A DNA stretch of 64,000 nt from an uncultured Formosa sp. (GCF_947500765.1 NZ_CANMTH010000012.1:48659-112658), one strand, 5' to 3'. Positions 1 to 10,425 are shown, counted from the first letter of the stretch. Notes: generated by a model not told the origin, from the letters alone. Made by a program: numbers and translations.

Positions 1-236
1 TCGTTTTATTTCATTTCTCATAAAAGTCACTGGATAACATAGCCTGTAGTATAAGTGTGCACGTTAAAAATGCTTTATTTTAATTTTTTTTTAGTTGCTT
101 TAGAAAGAATTCAACATAAATTGATTAATTAAAATTTTATAAAACTTCTAGAATTCGTTTTCTACGACCATATAATTTTTCAATAAAATAGGTTTGTGTA
201 TTTAAGAGGTATTAAAAAAAATAAAGTAAACATATT

Positions 237-1127
237 ATGATAAAAAAGCTTATTCTATTAATTGTTATTGTGTTATTTCACAATTATTCTTTTGGGCAAT
301 CAGGATATCAATTTCCTAAAGATTATACGGTTCTAAATGTCGATCCTGCTAAAACCGATTCACGAATTAAAGAAGCTAATACACCTCATTTTATAGTTTA
401 TAATCAAGCTGCAAAACAAGGGAAACTTTTATTGTTTTTACCTGGTACAGGAGGCATTGCTGCTAAAGGCCCTAAGGATTTGTTTTCTGTAGCTGTTAGT
501 CAGGGATATCATGTTATTAATCTGTCTTATATAAATACACCAGCAGTTGCTCAGATATGTAGAGGAGAAAACTTAGAAAAAAATGCAAAATGTACAAGTG
601 ATTTTAGGACTATGCGTATTTATGGCAATAATAATTTTCCGCTTATTGAAGATCAAGAACATGATGCTATAGTTAATAGATTGACTAAATTATTAACCTA
701 TCTTGCAGAAAATGATAAGCAAGGTAATTGGGGAGCTTACCTTAAAAATGGAGAACCAAAATGGAGTGAAATTGCGGTTTCAGGACAATCTCAAGGTGGC
801 GGAATGGCTGCTTTTATAGCAAAAAAGGAACGTGTTGCTAGAGTGATAGATTTTTCTGGAGGATGGGATTATTCTGCTAAAAATAAAATTGCTGGATGGT
901 ATTATAATGAAAGTGTTACGCCTTCCAATTTATGGTATGGTACCTATCATGTTACCGAGCCTACAGCTAAAGTGATTGAAGCATCTTATATAGCAATGGG
1001 GATACCTAAAGATCATATTTACTCTTTTAATCTTCCTGTGCCAGAAGGAAAAAAAGGACATTCTAATGGTGTAAGAAATATAGGTTACGCAGAGCAATGG
1101 ATAACGTTATTAGGAAAAGGAAATTAA
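237..1127 (+). CDS. secreted alpha/beta-hydrolase-like protein (BPSS1187-like family)
   Basis: N-terminal signal peptide (MIKKLILLIVIVLFHNYSFGQ); nucleophile-elbow-like GQSQGGG motif; ORF followed by a strong terminator. Confidence 0.65.
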   Translation: MIKKLILLIVIVLFHNYSFGQSGYQFPKDYTVLNVDPAKTDSRIKEANTPHFIVYNQAAKQGKLLLFLPGTGGIAAKGPKDLFSVAVSQGYHVINLSYINTPAVAQICRGENLEKNAKCTSDFRTMRIYGNNNFPLIEDQEHDAIVNRLTKLLTYLAENDKQGNWGAYLKNGEPKWSEIAVSGQSQGGGMAAFIAKKERVARVIDFSGGWDYSAKNKIAGWYYNESVTPSNLWYGTYHVTEPTAKVIEASYIAMGIPKDHIYSFNLPVPEGKKGHSNGVRNIGYAEQWITLLGKGN

Positions 1128-1184
1128 AGAGTGTAATTTATAGAGTAATCTCATAAAAAGACCAAATAATTATATTTTTATATA

Positions 1185-1233
1185 AAAAAGTATGTTACAA
1201 AGTAAGTATTTTTACTCTGTAACATACCTTTTT
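1185..1233 (+). terminator. rho-independent terminator after the hydrolase gene
   Basis: GTATGTTACA (1190-1199) / TGTAACATAC (1218-1227) plus inner AGTAA/TTACT, followed by a T-run. Confidence 0.8.
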
Positions 1234-1259
1234 TATTAAGGATAGGAGTTATTATATAA

Positions 1260-2693
1260 ATGAGAAGCAGATATATTATTATATTATTTTTTTTAGTTCT
1301 TTCTTCAGTATATGCCGGGCAGCAATCACAAAAAACAGATTATGAAGATTGGATAAATAAAGAGAATTCGTTGATTAAAAAAGGCCTTCTTGAAGAAGCC
1401 TTACTTCTAGACATAGATATTGTTGAGAGGGCTAAAAAGGAGAATGATATTTATTATGTTACTGTTGGCTATATACGCATTGCTAATATCTTATGCACTT
1501 TTGGAGAACATTTAGAGAGTTTGAGATATTTAGATTTGGCAGATAATTTAATAGATGAAGATAAAGACTTTATTCTAAAAATAAGGGTTCTAGCTAATTA
1601 TGCAAGAAATTATGCAGCATTAAAAATTAGTAATAAGTCTATTGAATATTACAATAGGTGCATTAAACTCTGTAACAAGTTGCCTCCTAATTATGATTAT
1701 TTATTATCTTTCTTGTACATAAACAAGGCAGATGCTTTTACAAATACTCCTTATAAATTAGATTCTACATTAGTTTATTTACATAAGGCAATTAAAATTA
1801 AAGAAAATCCATTTAAGTATGCCGTTGTTGCAAATTATTATTTAAAGAAGGATGTAAATATAGATTCAGCAAAGACTTATTTAAATAAAAGTAAAAAGTT
1901 AATGCAAGTTCGGGATATTACAGAATATCATAAATCTATAATACTGCAAGCAGAAGCTAATTATAATAAAGCCATAGGGAATTATGATAAAGCTATAAGT
2001 TTGTATGAAGAGTCTATAGATATTTCTAGGAATATTAAGGAGTTAGACAATGTTCAATTATCTTATAAATTAATTTCAGAAACGTACTCTCAATTACAAG
2101 ACGAGGATCGTTCTCATGAGTATTTAGTAAAATATGCAGACTTAACAGATAGTTTAAGTACGCAGTATAATAAAAATATAGGTGGTGTAATTAGTAACTT
2201 TTTAACCGAACAAGAAAGTGATTATAAGCAGCAAGAAAAAAAATACAGTGTTCTTATAGTAACAGTAGTCTTTTTGTTTGTAGGACTTGTAATCCTAATT
2301 GTGTATTACTACAGAAAAAAAAGACTTAGAATAGTTGAAGAGAAAGAATACTTAATAAAGCAAGAACAACTTGAAAGTGAAAAATTAAAACAAAAATTAA
2401 ATGAAGCTTTCGAAGAAGTTGTCGATTTAGCTAAAAGTAACGACCCTTCTTTTCTTATCCGTTTTCAAGAAGTTTATCCCGAGGTGTGTACAAATTTATT
2501 AAGGGTAAATTCTAAATTGGTAAACACAGAATTAACATTATGTGCCATGATTTGGCTTAATTTTTCTTCAAAAGATATTGCAAGCTTCACTAATATTCAG
2601 CCCAGAACGGTGCAAACCAAAAAGTACAGATTACGTAAAAAGCTAAACATTCCCGAAGATGAAAATATATATACTTGGATAAAAAGAATTTAA
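1260..2693 (+). CDS. membrane-anchored TPR protein with C-terminal LuxR-type HTH (putative transcriptional regulator)
   Basis: signal peptide, TPR-like repeats, single TM segment (VLIVTVVFLFVGLVILIVYYY), C-terminal 'SSKDIASFTNIQPRTVQTKKYRLRKKLNI' HTH. Confidence 0.75.
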   Translation: MRSRYIIILFFLVLSSVYAGQQSQKTDYEDWINKENSLIKKGLLEEALLLDIDIVERAKKENDIYYVTVGYIRIANILCTFGEHLESLRYLDLADNLIDEDKDFILKIRVLANYARNYAALKISNKSIEYYNRCIKLCNKLPPNYDYLLSFLYINKADAFTNTPYKLDSTLVYLHKAIKIKENPFKYAVVANYYLKKDVNIDSAKTYLNKSKKLMQVRDITEYHKSIILQAEANYNKAIGNYDKAISLYEESIDISRNIKELDNVQLSYKLISETYSQLQDEDRSHEYLVKYADLTDSLSTQYNKNIGGVISNFLTEQESDYKQQEKKYSVLIVTVVFLFVGLVILIVYYYRKKRLRIVEEKEYLIKQEQLESEKLKQKLNEAFEEVVDLAKSNDPSFLIRFQEVYPEVCTNLLRVNSKLVNTELTLCAMIWLNFSSKDIASFTNIQPRTVQTKKYRLRKKLNIPEDENIYTWIKRI

Positions 2694-3020
2694 TTCAAGT
2701 TGTTTATAAAAACTCTTTTTTTTACTGATATTTTTATTGTGTTTTAACATTATTATTGATTTTTTTGGATGTCATGTTTGATAAATTATTTGAATAAAAT
2801 AAATAAATTAATAATATACTGTTGTTTTATTTTCTTTCTCATAAAAATCTAGTGTTAAGGCTTGATGTAGTATAAGTGTACACCTCTAAATCTCCCGTTT
2901 TTATTGGTTTTTTAGTTGTTTTATATCTCATTTGTTAATGTTGTCATAAATATAATTTAACAAAAAGTTAAATTATTTTGAAGGCATTTAATAGATGGTT
3001 TATAATAAAAACAACTGTGT

Positions 3021-6000
3021 ATGAAAACAAAAATCTTCAAATTATTAATCTTCTTTATTACGATTCAATTCGGGACTATTCAGTATATCTATTCGCAAGA
3101 AAACAATATTACGGGTAAGGTGATAGACGAATCAAGTATTCCTGCTTCAGGAGTAACTGTTATAATAAAAGGTACTCGGATAGGTGTGCAAACAGATTTT
3201 GATGGTAATTATTCCATTAAAGCAAATCAAGGACAGGTGTTGGTGTTTTCTTATTTAGGTATGGGGGCAGAAGAAAGAACTGTTGGTGCCTCTACAAAAA
3301 TAGACGTTACGTTATATGAAGATGCAGAAGCCCTGAATGAGGTTGTGGTAACTGCAATGGGTATTGAGCGAGCAGAAAAGACTTTAGGGTATGCTGTGAG
3401 TACAGTAAAATCTGAAGATTTTGAAGAAGCAAGAGAAACCGATGTATTACAAGCCTTACAAGGTAAAGTGTCTGGTGTTCAAATTACTGGCGGAGGCGGA
3501 GGTGTAGGGACTTCGACAAAGATAACAGTAAGAGGTCTTACTCGTATATTTGGAGATAATAACCCGTTATGGGTAATTGATGGGGTTCCTATATCTGATG
3601 ATAATAGTTCTGACGGTGGTATATCAGGAGGTGCAAATTATGGGAACAGAGCCCAAGATATTAATCCAGATGATATTGAAACGCTAACCGTGCTTAAAGG
3701 GGCATCGGCTGCGGCTTTATATGGTTCAAGAGCATCTAACGGTGTTATTGTGGTAACTACTAAAAAAGGGAAAGGAAAAGGTGCCACCATTACTTATAGC
3801 TCAACAATGCGTTTTGATACACCTCTACGACTTCCAGATTTTCAAAATAGCTATGGCCCAGGTAGTCTAGGAGTTTATAGTGAGATTGATGGCGATAATA
3901 TACAAGATGCTTCTAAAGGTTGGGGACCTGCAATCTCTAGCGGAACAACGTACACAGATTATGCAGGCAATTTACAAACCTTTACATCGAATCCAGATCT
4001 TCAAAAAGATTTTTATGATTTAGGTTCAACTAGGGTAAATAGTTTTTCAATTTCAGGAACTTCAAACGAAGGAAAAAATAATTATAGAGTTAGTACTTCT
4101 TATAGTTCAAATGAAGGGCTTTTACCTGGATCGTCTCTTGATAGATTGAATTTAGGCCTTAAAGCAGGTTCTGAATTGTCTGATAAGTTGAGTTCTGAAT
4201 TCAGCGTAAATTATATTAATACAGGTATAGATGGTGCTGTAGCAACAGGAGCAAATGACCCTAATATATTAACAAGTATTGTCAATCTATTACCAAGAGT
4301 TACAAATATAGATGTTTTTAAACCATGGGTAGCCGATGATGGCGTAACACAGCTATCTCCTGTTGATGCTGATGGAACCAATAACCCGTATTGGATTGTT
4401 AATGAAAATCAAAGAACAGCTGATACCGAACGGTTTTTTGGGAATGTTGCTCTTACTTATAGCCCTGTAAATCATTTTTCTATGTTAGGAAGAGTGGGGT
4501 ATGATACCTACAATACAAAATATTTTAGAAATAATCATAAAGGAACTATTGGACTTCTTGAGGGTAATTATAGACAATCTACTACGAGTAGAAATGAAAT
4601 AACTCTAGATTATATAGCAACTTATGATAATTCTTTTGAAGATTTTGATGTTACTTTAAGGGGTGGGGTACAATGGAATCAAAGAACAACTGATATTATT
4701 GGTAATCTTGGTACAACTCTTACTATTCCTGAGCTTTTTTCCCCAGGTAATGTAGAAAGTAATGTTCCTTTTAACAATTATTCTCAAACACGTATTTTTG
4801 GAACTTTTGGAGATTTTACAATGACTTATAAAAAATGGCTTACTTTAAATGCAACTGCAAGAAACGATTGGTCTTCTACCTTACCAGAGAATAACAACAG
4901 TTATTTTTATCCATCAGTAGCTTTAAGTTTCGTATTTTCTGATGCCTTTAATATTGACAGTAATATTTTTAGTTATGGTAAATTAAGAACAAACTGGGCA
5001 AACGTAGGGGGTGATACAAGTGCTTATCGATTAGATTACTTGTATACTCCTCAATCAAGTTGGTATGGACAATTTAGTACATCTGGAACATTTCCTTTTG
5101 GTGGTCAGCTCGCTTTTTCGGGTCCAAATTCTCTGCCAGATGCATATTTAAAGCCAGAAAATCAATTAAGTAAAGAAATTGGTATTGAATTAGGGTTTTT
5201 TAAAAACAGATTTACAGTAGATGCAACTTATTATAAGACTAATACTACTGACCAAATTATAGCATTATCTACCTCGCCTTCTACAGGGTATAGTTCTGCT
5301 TGGACTAATTTAGGAGAAATATCAAACACAGGTTTTGAATTACAATTAGGAATAAAATTAATTAGAGCTAAAGGGTTTAAGTGGGACTTAAATTACAATT
5401 TTACAACCAATGAAACCATTATTGAAGATTTAGGTGATTTAGAGAAATATACTTTGGCAAGTACTTATAATGGTTTAACAGTAGCTGCCGGAGAAGGAGA
5501 AAGTATAGGTCTATATGGAAATAGATTTGCTAGAGCTGTAGATGAAAATGGAAATACTATAGAGGATCAAATACTAGTAGGAAGTACCGGTTTACGTTAT
5601 GAAGGTAATACAGAACGCTTAGGAGATATAATGCCAGACTTTACTATGGGGCTTACTTCTGTATTTAGTTATAAAGGTTGGAGACTATCCACAACTTTCG
5701 ATTGGAAAGAAGGCGGTGTTTTATATTCGCAAACCGTATCTAACCTAAGAACTAGTGGTTTGGCTGCAGAAACAGCTGTAGATAGAGAAACACTTTTTGT
5801 AGATCCAAATACCTTTGTTGATAATGGAGATGGTACGTATTCTGAAAACACAACACCAATACCAAATGTACAATCTTATTGGACTAATTATTCGGCCTCT
5901 AGGATTCATGAAAGTAATACGTTTGATGCTACTTATATAAAATGGAGAGAGTTAGCTTTGTCTTATTCGTTGAATAAGAATCAGTTAGGGAGCACCCCTT

Positions 6001-6176
6001 TTAAATCTTTAAGATTTAGTTTGCAAGGAAGAAATATAGCACTTTTTAATACTAGTATTCCTCATATTGATCCAGAAACAAATTTGTTTGGTTCAAGTAG
6101 TAATGGAGGGGGTATTGAATATAATGGTTTGCCTTCAACAAGTAGTATTGGGTTTGGTGTTAACGTTCAATTTTAA
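3021..6176 (+). CDS. SusC/RagA-family TonB-linked outer membrane protein
   Basis: CarboxypepD_reg-like N-terminus, plug motif (VTVLKGASAAALYGSRASNGVIVVTTKKG), C-terminal beta-barrel ending in F. Confidence 0.95.
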   Translation: MKTKIFKLLIFFITIQFGTIQYIYSQENNITGKVIDESSIPASGVTVIIKGTRIGVQTDFDGNYSIKANQGQVLVFSYLGMGAEERTVGASTKIDVTLYEDAEALNEVVVTAMGIERAEKTLGYAVSTVKSEDFEEARETDVLQALQGKVSGVQITGGGGGVGTSTKITVRGLTRIFGDNNPLWVIDGVPISDDNSSDGGISGGANYGNRAQDINPDDIETLTVLKGASAAALYGSRASNGVIVVTTKKGKGKGATITYSSTMRFDTPLRLPDFQNSYGPGSLGVYSEIDGDNIQDASKGWGPAISSGTTYTDYAGNLQTFTSNPDLQKDFYDLGSTRVNSFSISGTSNEGKNNYRVSTSYSSNEGLLPGSSLDRLNLGLKAGSELSDKLSSEFSVNYINTGIDGAVATGANDPNILTSIVNLLPRVTNIDVFKPWVADDGVTQLSPVDADGTNNPYWIVNENQRTADTERFFGNVALTYSPVNHFSMLGRVGYDTYNTKYFRNNHKGTIGLLEGNYRQSTTSRNEITLDYIATYDNSFEDFDVTLRGGVQWNQRTTDIIGNLGTTLTIPELFSPGNVESNVPFNNYSQTRIFGTFGDFTMTYKKWLTLNATARNDWSSTLPENNNSYFYPSVALSFVFSDAFNIDSNIFSYGKLRTNWANVGGDTSAYRLDYLYTPQSSWYGQFSTSGTFPFGGQLAFSGPNSLPDAYLKPENQLSKEIGIELGFFKNRFTVDATYYKTNTTDQIIALSTSPSTGYSSAWTNLGEISNTGFELQLGIKLIRAKGFKWDLNYNFTTNETIIEDLGDLEKYTLASTYNGLTVAAGEGESIGLYGNRFARAVDENGNTIEDQILVGSTGLRYEGNTERLGDIMPDFTMGLTSVFSYKGWRLSTTFDWKEGGVLYSQTVSNLRTSGLAAETAVDRETLFVDPNTFVDNGDGTYSENTTPIPNVQSYWTNYSASRIHESNTFDATYIKWRELALSYSLNKNQLGSTPFKSLRFSLQGRNIALFNTSIPHIDPETNLFGSSSNGGGIEYNGLPSTSSIGFGVNVQF

Positions 6177-6187
6177 ATAAGAAAAAG

Positions 6188-7627
6188 ATGAAAAATACAA
6201 TCATAAAAACAAAGTATTTATTTTTATTATCGTTAATTATATTCAGCTTAAACGGATGTACTGATGATATAACAGATATTAATGAAGATCCATTAGCAGT
6301 AACAACAGTACCACCTTATCTTTTATTTCCTGAGGTCATAGTCAATATGTCTTCGCAAAGAGTTATTGAATTCGCAGGTTCTAATATGCATGCGCAACAA
6401 TGGGCAGGTAGTGCTGGTACCTGGAGAAGTAGAAGTAGATATACACTTGGAGTGCCTTCAGTAAATAATGCATGGACAAATTGGTATACAACCTGTTTAA
6501 AAAATTTATCTTTAGTAGAATTATTAGTTGAAAAAGATTACCCAGAAGATGTATATATTACTGCTCAAGCGAAAATATTAGAAGGGTTTATTTATTCTAA
6601 TATAACACAGGTATGGGGAGAAGTTCCATTTACCCAAGCAGGAAATCCAACAGAATATCCTAATCCAGAGTTTGATTCTCAAGAAACTGTAATGGAAGGT
6701 ATAGTTACTTTAATGGATGAAGCTATTGCAATTTTAGAACAAGATATCGATTCAGACATTGTTGATGACTTAATTTTTGATGGAGATAAAGAGGCTTGGA
6801 TTCGTTGGGCAAATTCTATTAAGTTAAAAATGCTCATGTTTATGGCAAATATAAAACCTACTGAAGTATCAGACAGACTTCAGGAAGTAGCAAATAGCGC
6901 GTTAATACTAACGAACGAACAGGAAGCTAAATTAAAATACAGTTCTGAAATTGGTAACGAAAACCCTAAATATACTTTTATAAATAATTATTGGGGAGGA
7001 AATGTTAATTTATGGTACGCAGGAAGCCCTCTTGTAAACCTTATGAATGATTTAGACGATCCCCGTAGAGCAACTTATTTTGATCAAAATGTAAATGGTG
7101 TTTATGTTGGTTTAGTTCAAGGATATACAGGTGTCACACTTACTTCAAAAATAAATGTAAACAATATTCTAGCAGATACACCTGATAGATACTCAACAGC
7201 ATCTGAAACCTATTTTTTATTGGCAGATGCTGCTGCAAATGGATATATTTCAGGAGGTTTAGCACAAGCGAATACATGGTTTTTAGAAGGAGTTACATTG
7301 GCTTTAGATTATTTTGATGGTTCTTTAGGAGAGATTTCACAAACAGATAAAGATACGTATATAGCAAGTTTGCCAGATTTATCAACACTAACAACAGATG
7401 AAGCACTAGATTATATAAACGACCAGCATTATATCTCTTTATTTGGTAATGGAATTGAAGCATGGAATTTATGGAAAAGAACAAAGTCAGTTGATTTTGA
7501 TATTCCTAACCTTTCTGGTGCCTCAGATATAATTAGAAGATATACATATTCTAGCAATGAAGCTGCAGCTAATATAAACATACCTACTGAAGTAACTATT
7601 GAGGATCCTATGTGGTTTGAAAAATAG
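6188..7627 (+). CDS. SusD/RagB-family nutrient-binding lipoprotein
   Basis: lipobox (LIIFSLNGC), SusD-like sequence, directly downstream of SusC. Confidence 0.92.
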   Translation: MKNTIIKTKYLFLLSLIIFSLNGCTDDITDINEDPLAVTTVPPYLLFPEVIVNMSSQRVIEFAGSNMHAQQWAGSAGTWRSRSRYTLGVPSVNNAWTNWYTTCLKNLSLVELLVEKDYPEDVYITAQAKILEGFIYSNITQVWGEVPFTQAGNPTEYPNPEFDSQETVMEGIVTLMDEAIAILEQDIDSDIVDDLIFDGDKEAWIRWANSIKLKMLMFMANIKPTEVSDRLQEVANSALILTNEQEAKLKYSSEIGNENPKYTFINNYWGGNVNLWYAGSPLVNLMNDLDDPRRATYFDQNVNGVYVGLVQGYTGVTLTSKINVNNILADTPDRYSTASETYFLLADAAANGYISGGLAQANTWFLEGVTLALDYFDGSLGEISQTDKDTYIASLPDLSTLTTDEALDYINDQHYISLFGNGIEAWNLWKRTKSVDFDIPNLSGASDIIRRYTYSSNEAAANINIPTEVTIEDPMWFEK

Positions 7628-7642
7628 AGTGTAATATTTTAG

Positions 7643-7748
7643 AATTATAGTAAGCTAGTGATGTTTCATTTTTTTTGAGTTAGTCATCGTCTTATAACTG
7701 TTTTATAAGATAAAAACTGAATTTTATAATTACTAGCTTACTATAATT
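7643..7748. repeat. nested inverted repeat (17-bp perfect outer arms, 7-bp inner hairpin)
   Basis: AATTATAGTAAGCTAGT (7643-7659) / ACTAGCTTACTATAATT (7732-7748); inner CTTATAA (7691-7697) / TTATAAG (7703-7709). Confidence 0.8.
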
Positions 7749-7969
7749 TAACGCAATTAATATGTCTATAAAAGATTAAAAAATGTCTTGTTAATAATGA
7801 GATAAGGTTTAAAAGAAAACAGAATTAAACGAGAAGTAATTTTACACTTAGTTTACATTCATCTATGGGCGTAATAACAAAATTACCAATTACGATAGCT
7901 AGATTTTGTCCGTAAATACATTCGAAAAGTAAAACGAATAAGAAATAAGATATATTAAATTTTTATTTA

Positions 7970-9544
7970 ATGATGATTATAAAAAAAAGAATATTTAACT
8001 ACTTTACATTAATAGCTATTTTAATATTGTGTGGCTGTGAAAAAAAAACAGACACTAAAGAAGTAAATGTAGACATCGATAGGCCAAATATTTTATTTAT
8101 TCCTATAGATGATCTCAGACCAGAGTTGGGGTGTTATGGTAATAGCGACGTAATATCTCCTAATATTGACAAATTAGCCTCTAATGGCGTTGTTTTTAAT
8201 CGTGCCTACTGCCAACAAGCCGTTTGTACTGCTTCTAGAACAAGTTTATTGACGGGTTTAAGACCTGACTCTACGCAAGTTTGGGATTTAAAAACACATT
8301 TTAGAGACCAAATGCCCGACCTGGTTACACTTCCTCAATTTTTTAAAAATAATGGTTACTATAGTGTTGGTTTAGGAAAAACGTTTCATAACACTTTGCA
8401 GGATTCCTTAGCTTGGAATGAGTATTTACATGTCGACGGATTTCCTTTCGATCCGGATGCTGTATACGTAAACCAAGATAATATTATAGAACAAAAAGAA
8501 CTTGAATTAAAACGCTTAAAAGCAGGTCGAGCTAAATTTGATAAGTATGGTTTTATTTATTCGAAAACTAGATCTAGTGAAATGGGACTGGTAGATGATG
8601 ATGCTTATTATGATGGCGCTCAAACTACAATGGCTATTAAAAAATTAAGCGAATTAAAATCTAAAAATCAACCTTTCTTTTTATCTGTAGGGTTCTATAG
8701 ACCGCATTTACCTTTTAACGCACCCAAAAAATATTGGGACATGTATAATAGGGAAGATATAAAATTGGCAGATAATCAATTTCATCCAAAAGATAGTCCA
8801 TCTTATGCTGTGCATGGGGATGCCGAACTTAGAGGGTATATGGATGCTAAAAACAACTTACCTTATCCTAATGAAGGAAATTGGGATGAAGAAAAGCAAA
8901 GAGAACTTAAGCATGCCTATTATGCCTCTATCTCTTATGTCGATGCGCAAATAGGTAGAATAATGGACGAATTAGAACGTCTTGGGCTTAAAGATAATAC
9001 CATTGTTGTACTTTGGGGAGATCATGGTTGGAAGCTTGGTGAACATAATGGTTGGGGTAAACAAACCAATTATGAAATTGATGCTAGAGTACCATTAATT
9101 ATTAGTGGAGATAAAGTTGCTGCTAAAGGTAAAATTAGTGATGCTTTAACAGAGTTTGTAGATGTGTATCCAACACTTTGCGATGTAACAGGTTTTAATG
9201 TTCCCGAATATTTACAAGGAACAAGTTTAAAACCGCTTCTAAAAGATCCAGATTCAAAAGTAAAAGACGCTGCTTATAGTCAGTTTTTATTAGGAAGATT
9301 TGGGCCTATAAAAGAAAGAGAAGAAGAACGAATGGGATATACTGTAAGGACAGATCGTTACCGTTATGTTGAATGGTATACCTGGAAGGCAGATAAAAAA
9401 GAAAAAGGAGAATTAGTGGGGAGAGAACTTTTTGATCATGAGAAAGATTCTCAAGAGAATATAAATGTTGTAAACGAAGTTGCAAACCAGGAATTAGTAG
9501 TAACGTTGTCTCAAGAATTAAAAAAAGGATTCACAACATTATAA
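7970..9544 (+). CDS. sulfatase, lipoprotein, iduronate-2-sulfatase-like (S1 family)
   Basis: lipobox (LILCGC); sulfatase signature CTASRTSLLTG (C-x-A-x-R); IPIDDLRPELGCYG metal-binding start. Confidence 0.92.
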   Translation: MMIIKKRIFNYFTLIAILILCGCEKKTDTKEVNVDIDRPNILFIPIDDLRPELGCYGNSDVISPNIDKLASNGVVFNRAYCQQAVCTASRTSLLTGLRPDSTQVWDLKTHFRDQMPDLVTLPQFFKNNGYYSVGLGKTFHNTLQDSLAWNEYLHVDGFPFDPDAVYVNQDNIIEQKELELKRLKAGRAKFDKYGFIYSKTRSSEMGLVDDDAYYDGAQTTMAIKKLSELKSKNQPFFLSVGFYRPHLPFNAPKKYWDMYNREDIKLADNQFHPKDSPSYAVHGDAELRGYMDAKNNLPYPNEGNWDEEKQRELKHAYYASISYVDAQIGRIMDELERLGLKDNTIVVLWGDHGWKLGEHNGWGKQTNYEIDARVPLIISGDKVAAKGKISDALTEFVDVYPTLCDVTGFNVPEYLQGTSLKPLLKDPDSKVKDAAYSQFLLGRFGPIKEREEERMGYTVRTDRYRYVEWYTWKADKKEKGELVGRELFDHEKDSQENINVVNEVANQELVVTLSQELKKGFTTL

Positions 9545-9557
9545 GTTGATAAACATT

Positions 9558-10361
9558 ATGAAAAAGTATATTTATGGTTTACTGTTTTTAGGACTTACCT
9601 CTTATATTAGCCCAAGTGAAAAAGAGGTCATACAACCTGATAAATTAGAAATAAAAGTACAAAAAATGAATACATTAGGATTGATAGGAGGAACGTCTTG
9701 GCATTCTACATTAGATTATTATAGCGCAATTAATCAAGCTGTAAACGATCACTTCGGAAATAATACAAATCCACCGTTGTTGGTTTATACGCTTAATCAG
9801 GCTGAGGTGCATCGTTTTCAAAGAGAAGATAAATGGGATTCCATTGCGGCTATGTTAACACATGCAGCAAAAAGTCTTAATAAAGCAGGTGCGCGATCTG
9901 TAATGTTTTGCGCAAATACACCTCATAAAGTATATACTACGGTCCAAGATCAATTAGATTTTCCTGTGATACATATTGCAGATGCAACGTCTAAAGCGAT
10001 TCATAAAAAAGGCTTAAAAAAAGTAGGTTTTATTGGAACTAAGTATAGTATGACCGAAGATTTTATTACGGGAAGAATAGAAGATAATGGTTTAGAAGTT
10101 CTTGTGCCTAAAGAAGAAAAGGTTATTGATGAATTGCATAGAATTATTATAGAAGAACTTACATACGGAGAAGTTAAACCCGAATCTAAAAAGTATGTGT
10201 TAAGTGTTATAAATAAAATGAAAGATGAAGGCGCAGAAGGTATTATTTTAGGCTGTACAGAGTTTCCTTTAATGATTTTTGAAGACGATCTTGATATTTC
10301 TATTTTTGATACAACTAAAATACATTCCTTATCAGGAGTAGACTATATTTTAAACGAATAA
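9558..10361 (+). CDS. aspartate/glutamate racemase family protein with N-terminal signal-like extension
   Basis: MNTLGLIGGTSWHSTLDYY...CANTPHK...GCTEFPLMI motifs; start adjusted to ATG 9558 (track starts at TTG 9546). Confidence 0.85.
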   Translation: MKKYIYGLLFLGLTSYISPSEKEVIQPDKLEIKVQKMNTLGLIGGTSWHSTLDYYSAINQAVNDHFGNNTNPPLLVYTLNQAEVHRFQREDKWDSIAAMLTHAAKSLNKAGARSVMFCANTPHKVYTTVQDQLDFPVIHIADATSKAIHKKGLKKVGFIGTKYSMTEDFITGRIEDNGLEVLVPKEEKVIDELHRIIIEELTYGEVKPESKKYVLSVINKMKDEGAEGIILGCTEFPLMIFEDDLDISIFDTTKIHSLSGVDYILNE

Positions 10362-10394
10362 GTGGTTTGTTTATTTTGTGATAAACATGTTTAG

Positions 10395-10425
10395 AGCTGA
10401 ACAACAGATGTTGTTCAGCTTTTTA
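10395..10425. terminator. terminator hairpin
   Basis: AGCTGAACAAC AGAT GTTGTTCAGCT TTTTT. Confidence 0.8.

Noticed and set aside
5669-5851. Small antisense ORF inside susC
   Set aside because: Fully overlaps a clear coding sequence on the opposite strand and has no recognisable domain; typical of spurious six-frame ORFs. The same applies to 7293-7484, 12537-12737, 13017-13466, 18815-19171, 21619-22122, 23104-23445, 23685-24323, 24756-25028, 34798-35052, 36558-36758, 39523-39708, 40999-41238, 44096-44488, 45407-45888, 47825-48300, 55984-56184 and 62437-62712.
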